This document shows, in pieces, positions 1 through 7,208 of a stretch of 50,993 nt of DNA. The position numbers were made by a program, and so were the translations under genes. The notes below the pieces were generated by a model. It had not been told where the DNA came from. It did not search any database and saw only the letters and a list, made by a program, of their open reading frames with translations. Source of the DNA: Fusobacterium perfoetens (GTDB taxonomy: Bacteria; Fusobacteriota; Fusobacteriia; Fusobacteriales; Fusobacteriaceae); NCBI RefSeq assembly GCF_021531595.1, contig NZ_JADYUD010000014.1, positions 1 to 50,993 of the forward strand, written 5' to 3'. Positions within the stretch are counted from its first letter, which is position 1, and each line of letters begins with the position of its first letter.

Positions 1-23
1 GTTAATGTCCTTAGTTATTTGCT

Positions 24-79
24 TTGTCCTGTTTCTCACGGACAAGATGTATAATACCACAATATCTGAAATCCGTCAA
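24..79 (-). promoter_or_regulatory. Strong outward promoter and hairpin leader
   Basis: Read on the minus strand there is a -35 TTGACG (74-79), exactly 17 bp, then a -10 TATTAT (51-56) preceded by TGG. About 10-30 nt downstream lies a hairpin with arms TTGTCC/GGACAA (24-29 and 40-45) and a 10-nt loop. Transcription leaves the window to the left, so the target gene is unseen. The box quality and the TGG-TATTAT form match the tRNA operon promoter near 29.47 kb, which suggests a stable-RNA or ribosomal-protein operon; that target is inference. Confidence 0.65.
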
Positions 80-287
80 TAAAAATTTTTTTATTTTTTA
101 AAATTTATTTTTATTTTTTATATTAAGCGTTTAATTTCAACATTTTTCTTTTAAAAAATTTTTTTATTTTTTTATATCATAAATATTTTTTAATAATTTT
201 TTTATTTTTTTTAAAAAATATTTTATGGACTTACAAGTTAATAAAGTTTATAATAAAATACATAGATTTTTAACCAAGGAGATTTAA
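80..287 (+). promoter_or_regulatory. AT-rich intergenic region with promoter for the zinc-ribbon gene
   Basis: Almost entirely A/T with long T and A runs. Near its right end TGGACT (226-231), 17 bp and TATAAT (249-254) form a plausible promoter for the gene starting at 288, whose ribosome-binding site is AAGGAG. The -35 matches the consensus at four of six positions. Nothing else is recognised here. Confidence 0.45.
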
Positions 288-635
288 ATGAAAAAAATTA
301 TAGTAACATGTCCTTCATGTAAGAAAAAAATGAAAGTTCTTAATAAAGCTGCAAAATATAAATGCCCTTCATGTGGAAATATTTACAAAATTAATTCCTT
401 AACTCTTACAGGACTTAAGATAAAAGGATTTTTTACAGGAATAGGTGATACAGTAAGAGATATTAAAAATAATATTAAATATAAAATTAATTCTACCCGT
501 GCCACATATAACTACATAAAGCAAATGAAAAAAAATATGAAAAATAACCCTGACTGGTCAAATTACCACAAAGAACAAAGAGAGATGAAAAACGCAAATA
601 AGCGTTCTTTCAAAGATTTCTTCAAAAAAAAATAG
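288..635 (+). CDS. Small zinc-ribbon protein of unknown function
   Basis: This 115-residue protein has two Cys-x-x-Cys knuckles at about residues 8-11 and 26-29 (CPSC and CPSC), the spacing of a zinc-ribbon as in MJ0042/DUF-type finger domains. The remaining roughly 80 residues are very basic (many Lys, Arg, Asn) and end in a poly-Lys tail, which suggests binding to nucleic acid or ribosomes, but this is inference. There is no signal peptide or membrane segment. The start is supported by AAGGAG seven bases upstream. It is monocistronic, with its own promoter and a bidirectional terminator shared with the convergent dCMP deaminase gene. No specific family function is recognised. Confidence 0.75.
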   Translation: MKKIIVTCPSCKKKMKVLNKAAKYKCPSCGNIYKINSLTLTGLKIKGFFTGIGDTVRDIKNNIKYKINSTRATYNYIKQMKKNMKNNPDWSNYHKEQREMKNANKRSFKDFFKKK

Positions 636-644
636 CAAAATAAA

Positions 645-700
645 AACTGCTGTATATTAAAAAGTGACAAAACTTTTATAAGTTTACAGCAGTTCTTTTT
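645..700. terminator. Bidirectional terminator
   Basis: Arms AACTGCTGTA (645-654) and TACAGCAGTT (685-694) are reverse complements, followed by a T-rich run on the plus strand and preceded by A's giving U's on the minus strand. An inner AAAAGT/ACTTTT pairing extends the stem. It separates the convergent zinc-ribbon and dCMP deaminase genes. The outer stem resembles other CTGCTG-type terminators in the window (18150, 23480, 27954). Confidence 0.8.
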
Positions 701-703
701 ATT

Positions 704-1195
704 TTAATAATCTTCTTCCCTGAAAGAAAGTTCAAGTTTTTCTCTGTTTGGTTTAAGTTTTCTGTAAGTAACTCCAGCTGCATCAAGCATTCTTTTTGAT
801 GCCTGATCAGACTCTGTTCCATTATACTTATCAGAAAGAAATACTATTTCTTTTATTCCACTTTGAATGATTGCTTTACTACATTCATGACATGGAAAAA
901 GTGCAATATAAATACTGCATCCTTTAAGACTTCTAGTACTGTTTAAAATTGCATTAAGTTCTGCATGACATACAAAGGGATATTTTGTATTAAGAAACTC
1001 TCCTTCTCTTTCCCATGGAAATTCATCGTCACTACATCCCCTTGGAAGTCCATTATACCCTAATCCAACTATCTTTTTATCATCAGTTACTATACATGCC
1101 CCAACCTGAGTATTAGGATCTTTACTTCTTTTAGCTGATAAAAGAGCAACTCCCATAAAATATTCATCCCAATTTATATAATCTTCTCTCTTCAT
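704..1195 (-). CDS. dCMP deaminase (ComEB family)
   Basis: Cytosolic zinc enzyme predicted to convert dCMP to dUMP, feeding dTMP synthesis. Counting from the chosen start, the zinc and catalytic signature is His77-Ala-Glu79 (HAELNA) with Cys102 and Cys105 (PCHEC), as in the CDA-fold deoxycytidylate deaminase family; 163 residues is typical. A longer reading to 1228 exists, but AGGAGG lies eight bases upstream of the ATG at 1195, so I use that start. The N-terminal [19 protein letters not shown] segment is the classic dCMP deaminase signature. It is a single gene, convergent with the zinc-ribbon gene. Confidence 0.93.
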   Translation of the reverse strand: MKREDYINWDEYFMGVALLSAKRSKDPNTQVGACIVTDDKKIVGLGYNGLPRGCSDDEFPWEREGEFLNTKYPFVCHAELNAILNSTRSLKGCSIYIALFPCHECSKAIIQSGIKEIVFLSDKYNGTESDQASKRMLDAAGVTYRKLKPNREKLELSFREEDY

Positions 1196-1445
1196 AAAAT
1201 TCCTCCTGATTTTGCATATCCTATCCAAAATATTTTTATAATAATTTTTTTATTTTTTAAAACAAAAAACAAACTTCATGATAATTAATTTATCTTCATA
1301 ATTTTATAAAAAATCTGTTAAATATATTTTAAATTTTATTTTTTTAAAAAATTTTTTTATAACTACATAATACATTATTTTCCGTATTTTTCAAAAGGTT
1401 TCTTGATTATTTTTATTTTTATCAAAAAAATTTTTATAATTTTAT
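1196..1445. other. AT-rich intergenic spacer without recognised gene
   Basis: About 250 bp of A/T-rich sequence between the divergent dCMP deaminase gene and the metNIQ promoter. No open frame with a ribosome-binding site and no strong hairpin was found. A promoter for the deaminase must lie here, but I could not pick a convincing -35/-10 pair. Confidence 0.5.
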
Positions 1446-1474
1446 TTGACAAAAAAATTAATTTGGTATATGAT
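1446..1474 (+). promoter_or_regulatory. metNIQ promoter
   Basis: TTGACA (1446-1451), 17 bp, TATGAT (1469-1474). Transcription would begin near 1481, just ahead of the SAM riboswitch. Confidence 0.8.
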
Positions 1475-1496
1475 TAGTCCAACTTAAAAATTTAAT

Positions 1497-1643
1497 ATCC
1501 ATCAAGAGAGACTGAGGGACTGGCCCTAGGACGTTTCAGCAACCTACCTTATCAGGTGTGGTGCTAATTCCAGACAGATGGCAAGAGCTAAACTTGTTGT
1601 ACAGTCAAATCTCTATTACTTGATGGTAATGGAGATTTTTTTT
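1497..1643 (+). promoter_or_regulatory. SAM-I (S-box) riboswitch with terminator
   Basis: The S-box core is clear: ATCAAGAGAG, then GAGGGACTGGCCC, CAGCAACC, and GGTGCTAATTCC. It precedes metNIQ, a classical SAM-regulated methionine uptake operon. The expression platform is a 12-bp stem (1608-1619 with 1626-1637, one G-U) followed by eight T's, an intrinsic terminator. By family knowledge, SAM binding should favour termination. Two details are odd. The usual P4 hairpin is very short or missing between the GGTGCTAATTCC box and GATGG (1577-1581). Also, CCATCAAG (1499-1506) is complementary both to GATGG (five bases) and to CTTGATGG (1619-1626) in the terminator. Confidence 0.92.
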
Positions 1644-1672
1644 ATACAAACATCATGGGGAGGGGCTAACAT

Positions 1673-2680
1673 ATGATTTTAATTGAAAAAGTCAACAAAA
1701 TATACTCAAATGGCTTTCATGCAGTAAAGAATGTTGACTTAGAAATAAAAAAGGGAGATATATTTGGAATTATAGGTCTTAGTGGTGCAGGAAAATCCTC
1801 ACTTATAAGGCTTATTAACAGACTTGAAGAGCCTACAAGTGGAAAAGTAATAATTGATGGAGTGGATATCACTTCTCTTTCAAAAACTGAACTTCTTGAA
1901 AAAAGAAAAAAAATAGGAATGATTTTCCAGCATTTTAATCTTCTTTCTTCAAGAACTGTAGGAGAAAATGTTGCTTTTGCATTAGAGATAGCAAAATGGG
2001 ATAAAAATAAAATTCAAGAAAGAGTAAAAGATCTTTTAGAACTTGTTGAACTATCAGATAAAATAAATTATTATCCTAATCAATTAAGTGGAGGTCAGAA
2101 ACAAAGAGTTGCTATTGCAAGAGCTCTTGCAAATAACCCTGATATTCTTCTTTCTGATGAAGCTACTTCAGCTCTTGATCCAAAAACTACAAAATCTATA
2201 CTTGAACTTATTAAAAGTATTCAAAAAAAACTTGGACTTACTGTTGTAATGATAACACATCAAATGGAAGTTATTAAAGAAATCTGCAATAAAGTAGCTG
2301 TTATGTCTGGAGGACAGATCGTAGAAAAAGGAGGAGTACACCATATTTTCTCAGATCCTCAGTCAGATATTACAAAAGAACTTATCTCATATCTTCCAAG
2401 CACAGATGAAAAAGGAATAGAAGTTATGAAACATAAAGGACAGCATATAGTAAAACTTAAATTCTTAGGAGTAATAGCTGAAGAACCTATCATCTCCCAA
2501 GCTACCAGAAAATTTGATATTGATTTAAATATCATAAGTGGTTCTATAGATAATCTTTCTACAATACAAGTTGGACATCTTTATGTTGAACTTGTAGGAA
2601 ATTTTGAAAAACAAAAACAAGCTATTAAATGGTTTGAAGAATCTGGAGTTATTGTAGAGGTGATATACGATGGTATTTAA
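1673..2680 (+). CDS. metN: Methionine ABC transporter ATP-binding protein MetN
   Basis: ATPase of the MetNIQ importer for methionine. The 335 residues hold Walker A GLSGAGKS at 35-42, the ABC signature LSGGQKQR near 139-146, Walker B with [12 protein letters not shown], and the switch His in ITHQM. From about residue 260 a C-terminal NIL/ACT-type domain follows, which in E. coli MetN binds methionine and mediates transinhibition. The start at 1673 follows a GGGGAGGGG ribosome-binding site. Its last 11 bases overlap metI, indicating translational coupling. It is controlled by the upstream SAM riboswitch. Confidence 0.96.
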   Translation: MILIEKVNKIYSNGFHAVKNVDLEIKKGDIFGIIGLSGAGKSSLIRLINRLEEPTSGKVIIDGVDITSLSKTELLEKRKKIGMIFQHFNLLSSRTVGENVAFALEIAKWDKNKIQERVKDLLELVELSDKINYYPNQLSGGQKQRVAIARALANNPDILLSDEATSALDPKTTKSILELIKSIQKKLGLTVVMITHQMEVIKEICNKVAVMSGGQIVEKGGVHHIFSDPQSDITKELISYLPSTDEKGIEVMKHKGQHIVKLKFLGVIAEEPIISQATRKFDIDLNIISGSIDNLSTIQVGHLYVELVGNFEKQKQAIKWFEESGVIVEVIYDGI

Positions 2681-3398
2681 TATGATTTGGACTTCAACTT
2701 TAGAAACTCTTTATATGGTTTTCTTTTCTACTGTTTTTTCTCTTGCAATAGGTTTTCCTGTAGGAATACTTCTTGTGGTTACAAAAGAAGGGAATATTAT
2801 GGAAAGACCAAAACTTAATCAGTTTCTTGAAATTATTATAAATACTTTAAGATCTTTTCCTTTTATCATTTTGATGATATGTCTATTTCCTCTTTCAAGA
2901 ATTGTAGTGGGAACAACAATTGGAAGCACTGCTGCCATTGTTCCTCTTTCAATATCAGCAGCACCTTTTGTTGCAAGAATGGTTGAAGGAGCATTAAATG
3001 AAATTGACAAAGGTCTTATTGAAGCTGCTTCAAGTATGGGAGCAAGTAATAAAACAATAATTTTTGATGTTATGATTCCTGAGACACTTCCTCATATCAT
3101 ACATGGTATAACTGTTACTGTAATAAGTCTTATAGGATTTTCTGCAATGGCAGGAAGTATAGGAGCAGGGGGACTGGGAGATCTTGCAGTAAGATTTGGA
3201 TACCAAAGATTTAAAACAGATATAATGCTTTATTCTGTGGTTGTAATAATAATTCTTGTTCAAATTTTACAGTCACTTGGAAATTACTTAGCTAAAAAAT
3301 CTGGAACAATGAATAGAAAAAAAATACTACAACATCTAGCTATAATCTTCATTGTCGCTGTTGCTGTAAAATATCTTATAAATTTTTTTAACTTTTAA
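2670..3398 (+). CDS. metI: Methionine ABC transporter permease MetI
   Basis: Inner-membrane permease of the MetNIQ importer, 242 residues with about five to six hydrophobic helices. The conserved EAA loop is visible as [21 protein letters not shown], the contact site for MetN. The start ATG overlaps the end of metN and is preceded by GAGGTG within metN. The C-terminus ends in a hydrophobic helix and a short NFF tail. Third gene of the cluster follows after a 59-bp gap. Confidence 0.95.
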   Translation: MVFNMIWTSTLETLYMVFFSTVFSLAIGFPVGILLVVTKEGNIMERPKLNQFLEIIINTLRSFPFIILMICLFPLSRIVVGTTIGSTAAIVPLSISAAPFVARMVEGALNEIDKGLIEAASSMGASNKTIIFDVMIPETLPHIIHGITVTVISLIGFSAMAGSIGAGGLGDLAVRFGYQRFKTDIMLYSVVVIIILVQILQSLGNYLAKKSGTMNRKKILQHLAIIFIVAVAVKYLINFFNF

Positions 3399-3457
3399 AA
3401 ACAGTTTTTAATTTATTTTTAATTATAAATTTTATATTTTTAAGGAGATGGTTATTT

Positions 3458-4249
3458 ATGTCAAACACATTCAAAAGAACTTTACTTTCAACTGCTGCAC
3501 TTTTAATTTTAGGTACTTCTTCTTTTGCTAATACAGTTTTAAAAGTTGGAGCTACTCCTGTTCCTCATGCTGAAATTCTTAATGCTGTAAAAGATAGACT
3601 TGCAAAAGAAGGAATTGATTTAAAAGTTGTAGATTTTACAGACTATGTCACTCCAAATCTTGCTCTTTCTGACGGAGAACTTGATGCAAACTACTTCCAA
3701 CACAAACCTTATCTTGATAAATTCTGTGAAGAAAAAGGTCTTAAACTTAATTCTGCTGGGGGAGTCCATGTTGAACCTATTGGAATTTTCTCTGATAAAC
3801 TAAAATCTATAAATGATATTCCTAACAAAGCTGTTGTTGCTATACCAAATGATCCTTCAAATGGAGGAAGAGCACTTATTCTTCTTCACAATGCAGGAAT
3901 TATTACTTTAAACGATCCTTCAAATTTATATGCAACAGAATTTGATGTTGTAAAAAATCCTAAAAAACTTAAATTCAAAACACTTGAAGCAGCTCAACTT
4001 CCAAGAGTTTTAAAAGATGTTGATTTTGCTGTAATAAATGGAAACTATGCTTTAGAAGCTGGACTTTCTCCAGTTGAAGATGCTCTTCTTCTTGAAGGTA
4101 AAGAATCTCCTTATACTAATATAGTTGCTGTTAAAGCTGGAGATGAAAAAAGAGAAGATATTGTTAAATTAATAGAAGTTTTAAACAGCCCTGAAACTGC
4201 TGAATTTATAAATAATACTTATAAAGGTGGAGTAGTTCCTGCTTTCTAG
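3458..4249 (+). CDS. metQ: Methionine-binding protein MetQ (non-lipidated form)
   Basis: Substrate-binding protein of the MetNIQ transporter (NlpA family), 263 residues. Residues 1-24 form a Sec signal peptide (basic start, LLSTAALLILG core, SSFA cut site) and the mature protein begins NTVLKVGATPVPHAEIL, the NlpA-family hallmark. No cysteine sits at the cleavage site, so unlike most MetQ/NlpA proteins it is predicted to be a soluble periplasmic protein rather than a lipoprotein. The ribosome-binding site is AAGGAG. It is followed by a bidirectional terminator shared with the convergent nhaC gene. Confidence 0.93.
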   Translation: MSNTFKRTLLSTAALLILGTSSFANTVLKVGATPVPHAEILNAVKDRLAKEGIDLKVVDFTDYVTPNLALSDGELDANYFQHKPYLDKFCEEKGLKLNSAGGVHVEPIGIFSDKLKSINDIPNKAVVAIPNDPSNGGRALILLHNAGIITLNDPSNLYATEFDVVKNPKKLKFKTLEAAQLPRVLKDVDFAVINGNYALEAGLSPVEDALLLEGKESPYTNIVAVKAGDEKREDIVKLIEVLNSPETAEFINNTYKGGVVPAF

Positions 4250-4263
4250 TATTATATATTTAT

Positions 4264-4310
4264 AAAAAAACTCCTGAAAAATGAGTAAAATCATTTTCAG
4301 GAGTTTTTAT
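4264..4310. terminator. Bidirectional terminator after metQ and nhaC
   Basis: Stem AACTCCTGAAAATGA paired with TCATTTTCAGGAGTT, flanked by an A run and a T run, lying between the convergent metQ and nhaC genes. Confidence 0.88.
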
Positions 4311-4321
4311 TTTTATATTTT

Positions 4322-5683
4322 TTATACTTCTGTTATAGATTCATGATGTTCTTTTGCTACACGGGCAAATTCTTTTTCCTCAGAAGTTCTTAATAATCCA
4401 AACTTAATTGTTACAAGTGTTGCTAAAATTAAGAATACAGGATAGTATGCAAATTTTAATATATCAAGAGGAGATACATGTCCCATACCTGTCATAATAA
4501 GCATTCCACCATCGTGAGGGCAAAGAGCAAGTGTTCCACAAGCAAAAATATCTATAAGACTTGCAAGTCTTTTTGGTGCAATATGATATTTAGAACCTAT
4601 TTCTTTAGCTATTGGGGCAGATATAATAATTGCAACAGTATTATTTACAAGTGCTGCAGCAAGAGATCCTGCAAGAATTCCTATTCCATATTCAGCTCCG
4701 CTTCTTGTTTTTACTTTAGAAGTTATTTTTTCAATAAGCCATTCAATTCCACCATTTTCTTTAATAACACCAATTATACCTGCAATCAGAATTGCTACAA
4801 TTGTAATTCCCATCATATCTTCCATTCCACCACCAATGGCTTTAATAAATGGAAGGAAACCTACACTTCCTGTTGCAAGTCCCACTATTCCACAAAGAAC
4901 TATTCCTCCCATAAGGACAAGAACAACATTTCCTCCTGCAAGAGCTCCTGCAAGAACAAGAAGATAAGGTACAACTTTTATAAAGTGGAAAGTAAGATCT
5001 CCTTCAATCTCTCCTGCTTTACCTAAAATTGTATAAAGAACTATTGTAATAAGTGCTGCTGGTATAGCTATTAAGAAGTTCATTCTAAACTTATCTTTCA
5101 TTTCACAGCCAACTCCTCTTGTTGCAGAAATTGTTGTATCTGATAAAATTGAAAGGTTATCTCCAAAATATGCTCCTCCCATAACTGCTGCAAGTGTTAT
5201 TGCTACATCCATATTACTTTTTGCTGCAACTCCAACAGCTATTGGTGCCATAGCTGCCATTGTTCCCATTGATGTTCCCATAGCAGTTGCTATGAAACAA
5301 GAAATTAAGAATATTCCTGGAACTATAAATGTTGATGGTATGAAAGTAAGACCTAAGTTAACTACTGATTCAACTCCACCCATAGATTTTGCTGCTCCCG
5401 AAAATCCTCCTGCAAGAAGATAGATAAGACCCATTATCATTACACCTGATGAACCTGCATTTTTAGAAAAAACTTCTATCTTATCATCTATCTTTTTGTT
5501 CTTATTCATAAGAACTGCAACTCCAATAGCTATAAACAAAGCTACATGACGAGGAAATTGGTTAAAAGGTGATGCTGATCCTTTTATTGAAAAAAATACT
5601 CCACTTCCTATATACAATCCTAAAAAAATAAACAGCGGAAGAAACGATATTCCTCCAAGACCTTTTTTGTTATCTGCTGCCAT
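4322..5683 (-). CDS. nhaC: NhaC-family Na+/H+ antiporter-like transporter
   Basis: Polytopic inner-membrane carrier of 453 residues with about 10-12 hydrophobic segments. It carries the NhaC-family motif GDNLSILSDTT near residue 175 and the second half-repeat motif around NNTVAIIISAPIAKEI. The NhaC family includes Na+/H+ antiporters, malate-lactate antiporters and methionine or lysine carriers, so the true substrate is open. It follows the C-S lyase gene by 27 bp under a shared sigma-54 promoter, so import of a sulfur amino acid or export of a lyase product is a reasonable inference. The start is preceded by a GGGG-type ribosome-binding site. Confidence 0.88.
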   Translation of the reverse strand: MAADNKKGLGGISFLPLFIFLGLYIGSGVFFSIKGSASPFNQFPRHVALFIAIGVAVLMNKNKKIDDKIEVFSKNAGSSGVMIMGLIYLLAGGFSGAAKSMGGVESVVNLGLTFIPSTFIVPGIFLISCFIATAMGTSMGTMAAMAPIAVGVAAKSNMDVAITLAAVMGGAYFGDNLSILSDTTISATRGVGCEMKDKFRMNFLIAIPAALITIVLYTILGKAGEIEGDLTFHFIKVVPYLLVLAGALAGGNVVLVLMGGIVLCGIVGLATGSVGFLPFIKAIGGGMEDMMGITIVAILIAGIIGVIKENGGIEWLIEKITSKVKTRSGAEYGIGILAGSLAAALVNNTVAIIISAPIAKEIGSKYHIAPKRLASLIDIFACGTLALCPHDGGMLIMTGMGHVSPLDILKFAYYPVFLILATLVTIKFGLLRTSEEKEFARVAKEHHESITEV

Positions 5684-5710
5684 AAAACTACCCCCTATTA
5701 AATTAAAGTT

Positions 5711-6898
5711 TTATTTATTTCTCCACATTTTTATTGCATTCTCTATTCTTTTCATACCCTCTTCAACCATATATCTTGGGCATGCTATATTCATTCTTTC
5801 AAATCCTGCTCCATTTTCTCCAAACCAGAAACCATCATCAAGAGCAATTTTTGCATCTTTTTGCATAAACATTGAAAGTTCCTCTTTTGTCATTCCAAGA
5901 GCTGAGAAATCAAGCCACATTAAATATGTTCCTTCAGGTTTTCTAACTTTTACTTCTGGAATATTTTCTTTTACAAAGTTTATTACATAATCCATATTTC
6001 CGTCAAGATGAACTAAAAGTTCTTCAAGCCATTCTTCTCCTTTTGTATAGGCTGCTTCAAATCCTACTAAACTGAAAGGACTGTTTCTTTTTACATCTAG
6101 TCTTCCAAGTTCTTCATCAAGCATTTTCCACTCTTCTTCTCTTGGAAGTGTTACAAATGAAGCCTGAAGTCCTGCTATATTAAATGTTTTTGTAGGAGAG
6201 AAACATGTTATTGTATTATACTCTGCCTCTTTGCTTACAGAAGCTGCTGGAGTATGTTTATGCCCTGGCATAATAATATCTCTCCAAATTTCATCTGCAA
6301 TCACTCTTACATTATATTTTAAGCAAAGTTCTGACATTTTTTCAAGTTCTTCTTTTTTCCATACTCTTCCAACAGGGTTATGAGGACTGCAAAGAATGAA
6401 AAGTGTCACTTTTTCATCTGATACTTTTTTCTCAAAATCTTCAAAGTCTATTGTATAATATCCTGTTTCATCTTTCACAAGGTTATTTACTACAAGTTCT
6501 CTGTTATTTTCTTTTACAACTGCTGAGAAAGGATAATATACAGGACTCTGAATAAGAACTTTTTCATCTGCTTTTGTCATAAGTCTAACAAGTATTGATA
6601 GTGTAGGTACAACCCCAGGACTGTTTATTAAAGTTTTCGCATCTATTTTATATCCGAATCTTCTTTCAATCCAGTCAGCTGCACTTTGATAATATGATGC
6701 AGGTCTGTACACATATCCGAATATTCCCTGTTCTAATTTTTCTCTCATTGCATCAATTATTACAGGAGCTGTTTTTAAATCCATATCAGCTATCCACATA
6801 GGCCATAAATCATTAGAGATAAATTTATTTCCCATTTCCTCCCATTTAGCTGAATGGTTGTTGCTTCTGTCAATTTTTTCATTAAAATTATATTTCAT
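5711..6898 (-). CDS. patB: PatB/MalY-type cysteine-S-conjugate beta-lyase
   Basis: Fold-type I PLP enzyme of the MalY/PatB subgroup, 395 residues. The start matches the subgroup (FNEKIDRSNNHSAKWE... and the WIADMD motif near residue 35). The PLP lysine is in SPTKTFNIAGL near residue 235, with the CSPHNPVGRVW and ADEIWRDI motifs before it. These enzymes cleave C-S bonds of cystathionine, cysteine or S-conjugates to give pyruvate, ammonia and a thiol or H2S, a known trait of oral and gut fusobacteria. AAGGAG precedes the ATG. It is the first gene of the sigma-54 driven unit with nhaC. Confidence 0.9.
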   Translation of the reverse strand: MKYNFNEKIDRSNNHSAKWEEMGNKFISNDLWPMWIADMDLKTAPVIIDAMREKLEQGIFGYVYRPASYYQSAADWIERRFGYKIDAKTLINSPGVVPTLSILVRLMTKADEKVLIQSPVYYPFSAVVKENNRELVVNNLVKDETGYYTIDFEDFEKKVSDEKVTLFILCSPHNPVGRVWKKEELEKMSELCLKYNVRVIADEIWRDIIMPGHKHTPAASVSKEAEYNTITCFSPTKTFNIAGLQASFVTLPREEEWKMLDEELGRLDVKRNSPFSLVGFEAAYTKGEEWLEELLVHLDGNMDYVINFVKENIPEVKVRKPEGTYLMWLDFSALGMTKEELSMFMQKDAKIALDDGFWFGENGAGFERMNIACPRYMVEEGMKRIENAIKMWRNK

Positions 6899-6991
6899 TT
6901 TAACATCTCCTTATTAATATAAATGTCATTCTTTTATAAAAAAGTTTTATTTAAGAATTATACATTTCATTTTATTACACAATTTTATATT

Positions 6992-7009
6992 TAGCAATTT
7001 TTATGCCAA
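6992..7009 (-). promoter_or_regulatory. Sigma-54 (-24/-12) promoter of patB-nhaC
   Basis: On the minus strand TTGGCATAAAAATTGCTA carries GG (7007-7006) and GC (6995-6994) exactly 10 bases apart, matching the sigma-54 consensus TGGCAC-N5-TTGCA closely. It lies about 95-110 bp upstream of the patB start, with transcription expected near 6982. The divergent neighbour encodes a sigma-54 AAA+ activator, which makes the assignment much stronger than the motif alone. Confidence 0.85.
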
Positions 7010-7099
7010 AATATAAGTTTTTTATAGATACTTAATTTTAGAGCATCTGACTTAAATTTATTTTTTTTTAATTTTTTTAAATTGGTTTTTTTATTTTTT

Positions 7100-7153
7100 A
7101 ACCTGTTTTTATAGGTTTTTTAGGTTGTAATAACCTAAAAAATATTATAAAAT
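7100..7153. promoter_or_regulatory. Enhancer palindrome overlapping activator promoter
   Basis: A perfect 11-bp inverted repeat TTTTTTAGGTT (7116-7126) / AACCTAAAAAA (7132-7142) with a 5-bp spacer, plus a further AACCT...AGGTT pair at 7100-7104 and 7113-7117. It sits about 115-160 bp upstream of the sigma-54 start, a normal place for an upstream activating site. TTGTAA (7125-7130), 17 bp, TAAAAT (7148-7153) reads as a sigma-70 promoter for the divergent activator, with its -35 inside the palindrome. This suggests autoregulation. Confidence 0.6.
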
Positions 7154-7208
7154 AATAATTATACATTAATCTATCAGTTTTAAATTTTATATAAAAAAAT
7201 AATTTCCT

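Noticed and set aside
1196-1228. Longer N-terminus of dCMP deaminase
   Set aside because: The extra residues precede a strong AGGAGG that is correctly spaced only for the ATG at 1195.
4478-5026. Long open frame of 182 codons on the plus strand inside nhaC
   Set aside because: It is rich in Ser, Cys, Lys, Asn and Tyr, as expected for the antisense of a hydrophobic transporter, has no ribosome-binding site and lies wholly within the well-supported nhaC gene.
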